Shown: positions 9,154 through 17,658 of the stretch, one piece after another | Layout of the letters: each line of letters starts with the position of its first letter | Position numbering within the stretch: the first letter of the stretch is position 1 | Source: Janthinobacterium agaricidamnosum | GTDB lineage: Bacteria > Pseudomonadota > Gammaproteobacteria > Burkholderiales > Burkholderiaceae_D | Length of the DNA stretch: 64,000 nt | Assembly: GCF_003667705.1 (NCBI RefSeq) | Contig: NZ_CP033019.1 | Location: 5,952,001 to 6,016,000 of the forward strand | Direction: 5' to 3' | The notes under the pieces: model-generated | What the model saw: the letters and a program-made list of their open reading frames with translations, nothing else | Told to the model about the DNA's origin: nothing | Databases searched by the model: none | Translations under genes and position numbers: made by a program

Positions 9154-10134
9154 TTAATCAGCGAGCGTGGCGGCAGCCCATTGTTCAAGAACATGCTTGT
9201 ACGGCTTGATGAAGTGCTCTTCCGTATATTTGCCCTGCTTGACAGCCAGCTGGCTGCGCTCTTCCCGGTCATAGACAATTTGCGTCAACGAATAATCCTG
9301 ATTCTTCAGGCTGGGCTGATAGCATTTCCCCGCCGCGGCATTGGCGTTGTAAATTTCGGGCCGGTAAATCTTTTGAAAGGTTTCCATCGTGCTGATGGTG
9401 GCGATCAGTTCAAGATTGCTGTAGTCGGCCAGCAGGTCGCCGATAAAATAGAAAGCCAGTGGCGCGGCGCTGTTTGGCGGCATGAAATAGCGCACCTGCA
9501 TGCCCATTTTTTCGAAATAGGCATCCGTCGAGGAGAACTCGTTTTGCTGATACTCGACGCCCAGGATGGGGTGCTGGTTTTCCGTGCGCTGATAGGTCTT
9601 GCTGCTCGAAGCGCTGAGGCAAATGACCGGCGGCTTGCTGAAACGCTCTTGATAAGCATCGGATCTGACAAAGTGCTTGAACAGCTTGCCATGAAAATCG
9701 CCGAAATCATCGGGTGCACTGAATGCGGATTGATTATTGTTGTGCTCTGGCAGCACCACGCTGAAGTCGTAATCGCGCACGTAAGAGGAGAAGTTATTCC
9801 CCGCAATGCCGTCGATGCGTTGTCCGGTTTTTTTATCCAGGATATTCGGCTTCAATATCTCGATCAACGGGATATTGCCGCCTTTGACATCGATATTCAG
9901 CTCGACGGAAATGATTTCGAGCTCGACCGAGTAGCGGTCAGCGTTCGGGTTGTCCCAGTGCGCCAGGCTGTTGAAGCGGCTGTCGATCATTTTCAGGGTG
10001 TTGCGCAAGTTCTCCTGGCGGCTCTTTCCCCTGGCCAGATTGGCAAAGTTGGTCGTCAGGCGCGTAGTGTCCGATGGGTGATAGTTTTCATCGAAAACAA
10101 TGCTTTTAATGCTGAATACAAAGTCGTTGCTCAT
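9154..10134 (-). CDS. mesX: DUF1852 protein MesX, partner of MesD
   Basis: A 326-residue DUF1852 protein. I chose the ATG at 10134 (MSNDFVFSIKS) over an upstream in-frame start because it matches the family N-terminus and has AGGA about 12 nt before it. No cofactor motif is obvious. Genetics in Acinetobacter showed that MesD activity depends on this family and on oxygen, so MesX probably generates or transfers the methyl group through an oxygen-using step. The FMN reductase gene 70 bp upstream supports a flavin-dependent reaction (inference). It is soluble, with no signal peptide. Confidence 0.88.
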   Translation of the reverse strand: MSNDFVFSIKSIVFDENYHPSDTTRLTTNFANLARGKSRQENLRNTLKMIDSRFNSLAHWDNPNADRYSVELEIISVELNIDVKGGNIPLIEILKPNILDKKTGQRIDGIAGNNFSSYVRDYDFSVVLPEHNNNQSAFSAPDDFGDFHGKLFKHFVRSDAYQERFSKPPVICLSASSSKTYQRTENQHPILGVEYQQNEFSSTDAYFEKMGMQVRYFMPPNSAAPLAFYFIGDLLADYSNLELIATISTMETFQKIYRPEIYNANAAAGKCYQPSLKNQDYSLTQIVYDREERSQLAVKQGKYTEEHFIKPYKHVLEQWAAATLAD

Positions 10135-10204
10135 GGTGATCTGCTGTCCTGAATTCTGCGAAAAGATGAATGTGTTGCTTGCTTGGTACCCGCGGTGATG
10201 CGTC

Positions 10205-10786
10205 TCAGGCTGCGGCCAGCTCTTGCGTCGTGGCAGGTCTCGCATGGCGCGTCAATGCGATCACGGGCAAGGCCCGTTGCACCGCCAGTGCGGCCCGCTG
10301 GAGCAGCGCCTCGTCCTGCAGACGGTAGTCGAGGAAATCCTTGTCGGTCGCATAGATGCCCAGCGGCAAGGTGCGTGCCTGGAAAAAACTGAACAGCGGC
10401 CGCAACTGGTGGTCGATCATCAGGGCATGGCGCTCGCTGCCGCCGGTGGCCGCCAGCAAAACGGGCTTGTCGATCAAGGCATCCTGGTGAATGAAGTCGA
10501 AGAAGTGCTTGAACAGTCCCGTGTAGGCGCCGCGATAGACCGGGGTTGCCACCACCACGATGTCCGCTTGCTCGACCGCCGCAAGTTCCCGCTCCACCGT
10601 CTCGGGCAGCTGCGAGCGCCAGACGGCGCCGGCCAGCTGCGGTGCCAGCTGGCCCAGTTCGACCAGGTGTTGTTCGCACAGCACTTCGTCGGCGATCAGG
10701 TCCATCAGGTGCTCGGCCAGGGCTGCCGCCTTGGAAGGGCGTTGCAGCCCGCCGGAAACGGCGACTATACGCAATGGACGTGTCAT
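10205..10786 (-). CDS. NAD(P)H-dependent FMN reductase (MsuE-like)
   Basis: A 193-residue flavodoxin-fold reductase. It begins MTRPLRIVAVSGGLQRPSKA, with the phosphate-binding loop SGGLQRPSK near residues 10-18; ATPVYRGAYTGLFKHFFD (about 79-96) is the conserved flavin-binding region and GGSERHAL the second loop. Reductases of this group supply reduced FMN to two-component monooxygenases. As first gene of the mesX-mesD operon it probably feeds reduced flavin to MesX. The start at 10786 has GAAAG five bases upstream; an alternative in-frame ATG at 10798 adds four residues. It is transcribed divergently from a LysR gene. Confidence 0.82.
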   Translation of the reverse strand: MTRPLRIVAVSGGLQRPSKAAALAEHLMDLIADEVLCEQHLVELGQLAPQLAGAVWRSQLPETVERELAAVEQADIVVVATPVYRGAYTGLFKHFFDFIHQDALIDKPVLLAATGGSERHALMIDHQLRPLFSFFQARTLPLGIYATDKDFLDYRLQDEALLQRAALAVQRALPVIALTRHARPATTQELAAA

Positions 10787-10883
10787 GGTTGCTTTCATAG
10801 GGATGGATGCGCGAAGGCGAAGAACGCCGGCAACAGGGAAGTGGATGATAGCGGGGGAAATCGATGAAGTATAATGGTCATAT

Positions 10884-10899
10884 TTCATACATCCATGAA
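10884..10899. promoter_or_regulatory. LysR-type operator between FMN reductase and LysR genes
   Basis: The inverted repeat TTCATACATCCATGAA (5-bp arms, 6-bp spacer) lies 15 bp before the LysR start, in the 127 bp divergent promoter region. It fits the interrupted-dyad form of LysR/MetR sites (MetR sites contain TGAA...TTCA). A second dyad GAAT-N7-ATTC overlaps its right side, and a TATAAT box occurs at 10870-10875 on the plus strand. Confidence 0.5.
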
Positions 10900-10913
10900 T
10901 ATGGCTCATTCCA

Positions 10914-11813
10914 ATGCTTGAACGCATCCACCTCAGCATCGTCCAGCAGGTCGAAAAACAAGGCTCGTTGACGGCCGCCGCAGGCGTGCTGCACCTGACC
11001 CAGTCGGCCTTGAGCCACAGCATGAAGAAGCTGGAACAGCAGCTAGGCACCGACGTCTGGCTGCGCGAAGGGAGAAATTTGCGCCTGACGCAGGCCGGCC
11101 AGTATCTGCTGGCGGTGGCGAACCGGGTGCTGCCGCAACTGGACCTGGCCGAAGAACGCCTGGGCCAGTTCGCGCAGGGCGAGCGCGGTGCGTTGCGCAT
11201 CGGCATGGAATGCCACCCCTGCTACCAATGGCTGCTCAAAGTGGTGTCGCCGTATCTGACCGCCTGGCCCGACGTGGATGTGGACGTCAAGCAGAAGTTC
11301 CAGTTCGGCGGCATCGGCGCGCTGTTCGGCTACGAGATCGACCTGCTGGTCACGCCCGACCCGCTGTACAAGCCGGGGCTGGCCTTCGAACCCGTGTTCG
11401 ACTACGAGCAGGTGCTCGTCGTGGCCAAGGGCCATGCACTCGCTTCAGCGGCATATGTGCAGCCCCGGCAACTGACGCAGGAAGTGCTCATCAGCTACCC
11501 CGTCGACATCGAGCGCCTGGATATTTACAATCAATTCCTCTTGCCGGCCGGTGTCACGCCCAAGCGCCACAAAGCCATCGAAACGACCGACATCATGCTG
11601 CAGATGGTGGCCAGCGGCCGCGGCGTAGCCGCCCTGCCGCGCTGGCTGGTCGAGGAATACGCGGCCAAGATGGACGTGGTGCCGGTGCGCCTGGGCGCGC
11701 GCGGCATCGCCAAGCAGATCTTCCTGGGCGCACGCGAGACGGACACCGCCATCGACTACGTGCGCGCCTTCATCGCACTGGCGCGCCAGCCTGTCGTTGC
11801 GCCGGGAAGCTAA
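10914..11813 (+). CDS. LysR-family regulator, MetR-like
   Basis: A 299-residue LysR regulator: N-terminal winged HTH (residues about 3-62; SLTAAAGVLHLTQSALSHSMKKLE) and an effector-binding domain. The effector segment RIGMECHPCYQWLLKV closely resembles MetR, which senses homocysteine (family knowledge; sequence resemblance by eye). It is divergent from the FMN reductase-mesX-mesD operon and is the obvious candidate activator of it. MetR normally controls metE/metH, so here the homocysteine response would be redirected to the folate-independent enzyme (inference). Confidence 0.8.
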   Translation: MLERIHLSIVQQVEKQGSLTAAAGVLHLTQSALSHSMKKLEQQLGTDVWLREGRNLRLTQAGQYLLAVANRVLPQLDLAEERLGQFAQGERGALRIGMECHPCYQWLLKVVSPYLTAWPDVDVDVKQKFQFGGIGALFGYEIDLLVTPDPLYKPGLAFEPVFDYEQVLVVAKGHALASAAYVQPRQLTQEVLISYPVDIERLDIYNQFLLPAGVTPKRHKAIETTDIMLQMVASGRGVAALPRWLVEEYAAKMDVVPVRLGARGIAKQIFLGARETDTAIDYVRAFIALARQPVVAPGS

Positions 11814-11840
11814 GCACGCGCGCGTGTTCACTGGGGCCGG

Positions 11841-12992
11841 CTACCGCGCGCCTTCCATGGCTTCCACGGTGTCGAACATATGCGCCAGCGCGCTTTCCAT
11901 GGCGCCGGCCGTAGCGTCGCCGCTCTGATTGGTGATGATGAAGACGCCAAGCTGATATTTGGGAACGACGTAGGCGTAGCTTTGCGCACGGGGCACGCCG
12001 CCATGGTGGACATAATGCGTGCCCAGCTGGCGATTGCTGCCGATGTTCCAGAAATAGCCGATGCTGAAGTCGTCCTGAAAGCGCGCCAAAGGCTTGTGCG
12101 ATTCAACGACGGCAGGATGGGCGCTCAATTGCAGGCGCAGGTATTTCGCCATGTCCGGCATCGTCGACTTCAGGTTGCCTGCCGCCCCCCAGGGCAGTTG
12201 CGGCATCGGCGTGGTGACGACGGGATTGTCGCTGTGGTAGCCCGGCGCCAGCCGGCCGGCATCCGCGGCGGTGATGCTCAGCCTGGTATCCTGCATGCCC
12301 GCTTCGCGCGCGAGCCATTGCGTGAGCAGGACGTCATAGGGCATGCCATAGATTGTTTCGAGCGTGTGCGCCACGAGTTCGGTACCGGCGCTGGAATAGG
12401 CGTAGTCCTTGCCGAGCGGCCCCTTGATGCTGACGGTGTGCAAGTCCTGCCAGAATTGCCGTTGTCCGTAGTTGGCATAGGCGGCATTGAGCTTTGCCGG
12501 CGTGGCATGTGCCGTGAAATCCTTCAGGACCGTGTTCACCTGCAAGGGCAGCATGCCCGGCATATTGCTCGTGTGCGTGACCAAATGGCGCAAGCGTATG
12601 GGCTGCCCCTGCGACTGCAGGTTCGGGTAGGCGGCCGGCAGGTACGTTTGTATGGGATCGTCGAGCGCCGCCTTTCCGTCGAGCACGGCATTCGCCAGCA
12701 GCAGGCCGGCAAAAGTCTTGCTGACCGAGCCGATTTCATACAGCGTCGTATCGTTCGGCGGATTGGCTTTGCCGGTCTCCAGCTCGCCTTGATGCAGCAT
12801 GAATTGCTTGCCGCGATACACGACAGCAATCGAGGTCGCGTGCAGCAATGTCGACTGCAGCAGGGTGGTCGCGGTCTGGCGCATGGCCGCAGGAATATCG
12901 TGCGCAGGTGCCGTGGCTGCGGGCTTGCAAGCTGCCAGCACGAGTGTCATTCCAGTCATGATTGCGGCGAGTTTGGTCATCATGCGCACCAT
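11841..12992 (-). CDS. Serine hydrolase of the class C beta-lactamase / PBP fold, lipoprotein
   Basis: About 383 residues. A lipobox (LVLAAC, lipidated Cys near residue 22) predicts an outer-membrane or periplasmic lipoprotein. The acylation motif SVSK (S89-K92), the YSSAG motif and a late HHGGVP (KTG-equivalent region) define the AmpC/esterase-EstB fold. AmpC itself has YSN at the second motif; YSS here, together with the lipoprotein anchor, leaves D-Ala-D-Ala peptidase, esterase and beta-lactamase all possible. The start is uncertain among ATGs at 12992, 12983 and 12980; none has a clear ribosome-binding site. It lies downstream of glmS but a strong terminator separates them. Confidence 0.75.
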   Translation of the reverse strand: MVRMMTKLAAIMTGMTLVLAACKPAATAPAHDIPAAMRQTATTLLQSTLLHATSIAVVYRGKQFMLHQGELETGKANPPNDTTLYEIGSVSKTFAGLLLANAVLDGKAALDDPIQTYLPAAYPNLQSQGQPIRLRHLVTHTSNMPGMLPLQVNTVLKDFTAHATPAKLNAAYANYGQRQFWQDLHTVSIKGPLGKDYAYSSAGTELVAHTLETIYGMPYDVLLTQWLAREAGMQDTRLSITAADAGRLAPGYHSDNPVVTTPMPQLPWGAAGNLKSTMPDMAKYLRLQLSAHPAVVESHKPLARFQDDFSIGYFWNIGSNRQLGTHYVHHGGVPRAQSYAYVVPKYQLGVFIITNQSGDATAGAMESALAHMFDTVEAMEGAR

Positions 12993-13072
12993 CGAAGGGG
13001 GACGGGCATTCTCGCACAATGGCTTCGGCGGCGGCAGAAAAAAGTCACGCGCATGGTTTTTCCAGACTAAAA

Positions 13073-13100
13073 GAAAACGCCACCCGGAGGTGGCGTTTTC
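13073..13100 (-). terminator. glmS terminator
   Basis: A perfect 12-bp stem (GAAAACGCCACC / GGTGGCGTTTTC) with a CGGA loop lies 39 bp after the glmS stop. The A/T ends of the stem allow it to work on both strands. Confidence 0.85.
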
Positions 13101-13138
13101 TTTCTATTCCCGGCGGCCCGGGGCGGCCCCCGCCAGGC

Positions 13139-14968
13139 TTACTCCACCGTCACCGACTTGGCCAGATTCCTTGGCTTGTCCACATCCGTGCCGCGCGCCA
13201 GCGCCGTGTGGTAGGCCAGCAATTGCAGCGCGACCACGTGCAGGATAGGCGACAGGTCGCCGTAGTGCTCGGGCAGGCGGATCACGTGCAGACCTTCGCC
13301 GGAGCTGATGCGCGAGTCGACGTCGGCAAAGACGTACAACTGGCCGCCGCGGGCACGTACTTCCTGCATGTTCGATTTGAGCTTTTCGATCAGGGCGTCG
13401 TTGGGCGCGATGGTAACGACGGGCATTTCATTCGTCACCAGGGCCAGCGGGCCGTGCTTCAGTTCACCTGCCGGATACGCTTCGGCGTGGATGTACGAGA
13501 TTTCCTTCAGTTTCAAGGCGCCTTCCAGGGCGATCGGGTAGTGCATGCCGCGGCCCAGGAAGAGGGCGTTTTCCTTGCGCGCGAATTCTTCGGACCAGGC
13601 GATGATCTGCGGCTCGAGCGCCAGCACGGACGCGATGGCGACGGGCAGGTGGCGCATGGCTTTCAGGTGCGCCGCTTCCTGCTCTTCGGAGAGGTGGCCA
13701 TTGACTTGCGCCAGGCACAGCGTCAGCAGGAACAGGCCGGCCAGCTGCGTCGTAAACGCCTTGGTCGACGCCACGCCCACTTCCACGCCGGCGCGCGTGA
13801 TGTAGGCCAGCGCGCATTCGCGCACCATGGCGCTGGTGGCCACGTTGCAGATGGTCAGGGTGTGCTGCATGCCCAGGCTGCGCGCATGTTTCAGGGCGGC
13901 CAGGGTGTCGGCCGTTTCGCCGCTTTGCGAAATGGTCACGACCAGGGTGTTCGGATGCGGCACGCTGTCGCGGTAGCGGTATTCGCTGGCCACTTCCACG
14001 CTGACGGGCACCTTGGCGATCGACTCGATCCAGTACTTGGCCGTCATGCCCGCATACGAGCTGGTGCCGCAGGCGAGGATCAGCACGCGGTCGATCTGCT
14101 TGAAGATTTTATACGCGTCGTCGCCGAACAGTTCCGGCATGATGCCCGTCACGCCTTCGAGCGTGTCGCCGATGGCGCGCGGCTGCTCGAAGATTTCCTT
14201 CTGCATGTAGTGGCGGTACGGGCCCAGCTCGGCCGCGCCCGTGTGGGCGTGCACGGTTTTCACTTCGCGCTCGACGGGCTTGCCGTCGACGTCGACGATC
14301 CAGCAGCGCGACAATTGCAGGTCGACCACGTCGCCTTCTTCCAGGTAGATGATCTGGTCCGTCGTGCCGGCCAGCGCCATGGCGTCCGACGCGACGAAGT
14401 TTTCACCGTTGCCCAGGCCGACGATCAGGGGCGAGCCCTGGCGCGCGGCGACCACGCGGTGCGGCTCGTCGCGGCAGAAGACAGCGATCGCATACGCGCC
14501 GTCGAGGCGTTTCACGGCCTGCTGCACGGTCTCGAACAGGTCGCCGTTATACATGTGCTCGACCAGGTGGGCGATCACTTCCGTGTCCGTCTGGCTCTGG
14601 AAGACGTAACCGAGGGCCGTCAGTTCGGCGCGCAGTTCGTCATGGTTTTCGATGATGCCGTTATGCACCAGTGCCACGCGGGCGTTCTCTTCCGTCGGGG
14701 AAAAGTGCGGGTGGGCATTGAACGAGACCGGGGCGCCATGCGTGGCCCAGCGCGTGTGGGCGATGCCCGTAAAACCGCTCAAGCCTTCTTCGGCGATCTG
14801 CTTTTCCAGCTCGGCCACACGCGCGGTGGAACGCGAACGCTGCAGCCGGCCATCCGCATGCAGGGCGATGCCGCAGGAATCGTAGCCGCGGTATTCCAGG
14901 CGCTTCAAGCCTTCGACCAGGATGGGAGTGATATTACGTTGCGCTACCGCGCCGACGATGCCGCACAT
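13139..14968 (-). CDS. glmS: Glutamine-fructose-6-phosphate aminotransferase
   Basis: A 609-residue enzyme that converts fructose-6-phosphate and glutamine to glucosamine-6-phosphate, the first step to UDP-GlcNAc for peptidoglycan and LPS. The class II glutamine amidotransferase domain starts at the catalytic Cys2 ([10 protein letters not shown]) and includes RLEYRGYDS. Two SIS isomerase domains follow (SQSGETADT near residue 350; CGTSSYAG near 300) and the C-terminus ends KSVTVE. Length and motifs are complete. Unlike many proteobacteria, glmS is not adjacent to glmU; an Lrp gene and a DnaA-box region lie between them. I see no glmS ribozyme in the 160 bp upstream. Confidence 0.97.
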   Translation of the reverse strand: MCGIVGAVAQRNITPILVEGLKRLEYRGYDSCGIALHADGRLQRSRSTARVAELEKQIAEEGLSGFTGIAHTRWATHGAPVSFNAHPHFSPTEENARVALVHNGIIENHDELRAELTALGYVFQSQTDTEVIAHLVEHMYNGDLFETVQQAVKRLDGAYAIAVFCRDEPHRVVAARQGSPLIVGLGNGENFVASDAMALAGTTDQIIYLEEGDVVDLQLSRCWIVDVDGKPVEREVKTVHAHTGAAELGPYRHYMQKEIFEQPRAIGDTLEGVTGIMPELFGDDAYKIFKQIDRVLILACGTSSYAGMTAKYWIESIAKVPVSVEVASEYRYRDSVPHPNTLVVTISQSGETADTLAALKHARSLGMQHTLTICNVATSAMVRECALAYITRAGVEVGVASTKAFTTQLAGLFLLTLCLAQVNGHLSEEQEAAHLKAMRHLPVAIASVLALEPQIIAWSEEFARKENALFLGRGMHYPIALEGALKLKEISYIHAEAYPAGELKHGPLALVTNEMPVVTIAPNDALIEKLKSNMQEVRARGGQLYVFADVDSRISSGEGLHVIRLPEHYGDLSPILHVVALQLLAYHTALARGTDVDKPRNLAKSVTVE

Positions 14969-15058
14969 GGAAACCTCTGTCTAAAATTTAATCAATGCAC
15001 GCATGCTAATGCAGAGTGCGTGAAATATGCTTTCTAAATCCTTATATTTTTGACCGAA

Positions 15059-15094
15059 TATTTCATGACTATTTCATGGTGAAATATTATTTCA
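15059..15094. promoter_or_regulatory. TATTTCA operator array between glmS and an Lrp-type regulator
   Basis: Three direct copies of TATTTCA begin at 15059, 15070 and 15088. An inverted copy TGAAATA at 15080-15086 forms a perfect dyad with the second (TATTTCA-TGG-TGAAATA, 15070-15086). The array lies in the divergent AT-rich promoter region, 36-71 bp before the Lrp start and about 90 bp from glmS. Multiple phased half-sites fit binding by an Lrp/AsnC octamer; autoregulation and control of glmS are inferred. Confidence 0.5.
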
Positions 15095-15129
15095 TTTATA
15101 CTCGATATATTTTCCAATTCATCAAAATT

Positions 15130-15603
15130 ATGAGCGAGCACAATATTACCCTCGATGAAATCGATCGTCGCATCCTGAATGCCCTGCAAATTGATGCGTC
15201 GCAAACCAACAGCGAGCTGGCGCAAGCCGTACACGTCTCGGCGCCCACATGTTTGCGGCGGGTCAAGCATTTGCGGGAAAGCGGCGTCATCGAGCGGCAA
15301 GTGGCCATCGTCGCGCCGCAGCTGGTGGGCGCGCGCCTGACGGCCATCGTGGAAATCACGCTCGACGTGCAGGCAGCGGAACGCATGGCCGAATTCGAGC
15401 AACTCGTGGCGGACGAGCCCGCCGTGCTGCAATGCTACCGCGTCTCGCCCGGGCCCGACTTCGTGCTGATGGTGCAGGTGGCCGACATGCCCGCCTACCA
15501 CGCGCTGGCGCACCGCCTGTTTGCCGCGCACGCGAATGTGCGCAACGTAAAAAGCTATTTTTCCACGTTTCGCAGCAAGTTCGAGACCCGCATCGCGGTA
15601 TAA
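15130..15603 (+). CDS. Lrp/AsnC-family transcriptional regulator
   Basis: A 157-residue Lrp/AsnC protein beginning MSEHNITLDEIDRRILNALQ. The N-terminal HTH (NSELAQAVHVSAPTCLRRVKHL, about residues 24-45) is followed by the RAM/ACT-like ligand domain (about 68-145, with VLQCYRVSPGPDFVLMV). The upstream in-frame extension is AT-rich promoter sequence, so the ATG at 15130 is preferred. It is divergent from glmS and flanked by a TATTTCA repeat array, suggesting autoregulation and possible control of glmS. Ligand unknown; amino acids are typical for the family. Confidence 0.9.
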   Translation: MSEHNITLDEIDRRILNALQIDASQTNSELAQAVHVSAPTCLRRVKHLRESGVIERQVAIVAPQLVGARLTAIVEITLDVQAAERMAEFEQLVADEPAVLQCYRVSPGPDFVLMVQVADMPAYHALAHRLFAAHANVRNVKSYFSTFRSKFETRIAV

Positions 15604-16255
15604 ATCCGGCTGGAAGAGAAGTTATCCCCGCTTATCCCAGCCTTTCTGCCCGCTTATGCACAAGTTTATCCACAGTATGAACATCACGGATTTCCACGGC
15701 TGCCGCCATCCAGCCGCGCATGAGGCCTTTCAATAAATAGACATCAGTTCCCGGACAAAACTTATCCCGGCTTATCCAGCGTTTGCCCACGCTTTAATCA
15801 CAGGCTTTTGCACAGCTTTACCCACAGTCTGGCTTTACAAATTTGTCTTAAATATCCTTGCAATACAATGACTTATAAGTTATTCATGACTTATTATTCA
15901 ATTACGCACAAGCTTATCCACAATCCAGAAAAGCAAAAATCTGAGGCTACTTTCATAGCCTGCGAGATTAGCTTTCCTCCTCAGGCGCCAAACTTCGCCA
16001 GATAACTTATCCCGTCTTTTCCACAGGTTTTTCACCATTTATACGCAGCTTATACCGGGCTTATCCATCGCTTGTCCGCCTGCTTGTTCACATGTTTATC
16101 CACACACCAAAATACAGCAGAAATACTTGATGGAAATAAGGCCCCGACTTATCCCAGGTTACCAGCCAGCTTTCCACAGGATTATCCACAGGCGAAAAAA
16201 AACGCCGCCAACCCGGACAGGCTGGCGGCGTCATGCCGGGTGAGGGCGATGTCGC
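15604..16255. other. DnaA-box cluster in a gene-free region
   Basis: This 652 bp stretch between the Lrp gene and glmU has no credible gene. It contains five perfect DnaA boxes (TTATNCACA), all in the same orientation: 15654-15662, 15666-15674, 15914-15922, 16096-16104 and 16182-16190. One-mismatch boxes lie at 15818-15826, 15902-15910 and 16017-16025, with many more partial CTTATCC repeats. The density is far above chance for a 9-mer. It could be a DnaA titration site, a DnaA-regulated promoter region, or part of a bipartite origin with the modules near 30 kb. Confidence 0.75.
16195..16230 (-). terminator. glmU terminator
   Basis: On the minus strand an 8-bp stem (CGCCGCCA / TGGCGGCG, 12-nt loop) is followed by eight consecutive T residues, 25 bp after the glmU stop. 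This is a typical intrinsic terminator. Confidence 0.85.
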
Positions 16256-17632
16256 TTACTTGGGGATTTTCACGGGACGCGTCCAGCCGTCGATGGTCAC
16301 CTGCCGCGCGCGCGACACCGTCAGCTTGCCGGCCGGGGCATCCTTCGACAAGGTCGTGCCGGCGCCCAGGGTGGCGCCCTTGCCGACGGTGACGGGCGCG
16401 ATCAGCTGGCTGTCGCTGCCAATGAAGGCGTCGTCTTCAATCACCGTGCGGAACTTGTTCACGCCATCGTAGTTGCAGGTGATCGTGCCGGCGCCGATGT
16501 TGACCTTCGAGCCGATGGTGGCGTCGCCGATGTAGGCCAAATGGTTGGCCTTGCTGTGCGCGGCGACCTGGCTGTTTTTCACTTCGACGAAGTTGCCGAT
16601 GTGCACGTCTTCCGCCAGAACCGTGCCCGGGCGCAGGCGCGCGTAAGGGCCGATGATGGAAGCGGCGCCGACGACGGCGTCCTCGAGATGACAGAAGGGC
16701 TTGATGTGCGCGCCAGCGGCCACGGTGGCATTGATGATGACGTTGTTGGCGCCCACGCGCACGCCGTCGCCCAGTTCCACGCGGCCTTCGAACACGCAGC
16801 CGACGTCGATGGTGACATCGCGGCCGCAAATGAGTTCGCCGCGCACATCGATGCGGGCCGGGTCCAGCAAGGTCACGCCGCGCTCGAGCAAGGCTTGCGC
16901 GATATTGTTCTGGTGGATGCGTTCCAGTTGGGCCAGTTGCACCTTGCTGTTGACGCCCGCCACTTCCCACACGGCCGCCGGGTGGGCCGAGGTGACGGCC
17001 ACGCCGTCGGCGACGGCCTGGGCAACGATATCGGTCAGATAGTATTCCCCTTGCGCATTGTCGTTCGACAAGGCCGACAGCCACTGCTTCAGCTGCACGG
17101 TGGGCGCGACCATGATGCCGCTGTTGATCTCACGGATGGCGCGCTCGTCTGGCGTGGCATCTTTTTCCTCGACGATGCGCACGATGGCGCCGTGCTCGCG
17201 CACGATGCGGCCCAGGCCGAAGGGATCGTCCTGTTCCACGGTCAAAATGGCCAGCTTGTCCTTGCCGGCCGCCTGCACCAGTTGCTGCAGGGAAGCGGCG
17301 CTGGTCAGCGGCACGTCGCCGTACAGGATCAGGGTGGGCACGCTGTCATCCAGCAACGCCACCGCTTGCTGCACGGCATGACCGGTGCCCAGCTGCTGCG
17401 TTTGTTCCGCCGCGTCGATCGCCAGGTCCTGCTTGGTCTTGTAGCCGTCCAGCAACTTCAGCACCGCTGCGCCCCCATGGCCGTAAATCACGCATAATCG
17501 GGACGGCGCCAGGACGCGCGCCGTGTCGATGACGTGCGACAACAGCGGCTTGCCCGCCAACGGGTGCAATACCTTGGGCAGTGCCGACTGCATGCGTTTG
17601 CCCATACCGGCAGCGAGAATGACAACGTTCAT
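16256..17632 (-). CDS. glmU: Bifunctional GlcNAc-1-phosphate uridyltransferase / glucosamine-1-phosphate acetyltransferase
   Basis: A 458-residue enzyme making UDP-GlcNAc. The N-terminal pyrophosphorylase domain has [20 protein letters not shown] (about 6-25) and YGDVPLTSA; the C-terminal half is a left-handed beta-helix of hexapeptide repeats ([35 protein letters not shown]) for acetyl transfer. The length is typical. It is 26 bp from the divergent DUF6279 lipoprotein gene, so their promoters must overlap. Confidence 0.97.
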   Translation of the reverse strand: MNVVILAAGMGKRMQSALPKVLHPLAGKPLLSHVIDTARVLAPSRLCVIYGHGGAAVLKLLDGYKTKQDLAIDAAEQTQQLGTGHAVQQAVALLDDSVPTLILYGDVPLTSAASLQQLVQAAGKDKLAILTVEQDDPFGLGRIVREHGAIVRIVEEKDATPDERAIREINSGIMVAPTVQLKQWLSALSNDNAQGEYYLTDIVAQAVADGVAVTSAHPAAVWEVAGVNSKVQLAQLERIHQNNIAQALLERGVTLLDPARIDVRGELICGRDVTIDVGCVFEGRVELGDGVRVGANNVIINATVAAGAHIKPFCHLEDAVVGAASIIGPYARLRPGTVLAEDVHIGNFVEVKNSQVAAHSKANHLAYIGDATIGSKVNIGAGTITCNYDGVNKFRTVIEDDAFIGSDSQLIAPVTVGKGATLGAGTTLSKDAPAGKLTVSRARQVTIDGWTRPVKIPK

Positions 17633-17658
17633 AGACCGTAATTTTATAAGTTAAGAAT

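Noticed and set aside
11815..11827. Palindrome CACGCGCGCGTG after the LysR gene as a terminator
   Set aside because: A perfect palindrome leaves no loop without breaking pairs, and no T-run follows; too weak to call.
12962..15037. Very long open frame (691 codons) antisense to glmS
   Set aside because: High-GC antisense shadow of glmS: Arg/His/Gln/Gly-rich composition, no family resemblance, and glmS is certain on the other strand.
14969..15129. Possible glmS ribozyme or riboswitch upstream of glmS
   Set aside because: The leader is short, AT-rich and filled with TATTTCA repeats; no ribozyme-like pairing is visible and the element is known mainly from Gram-positive bacteria.
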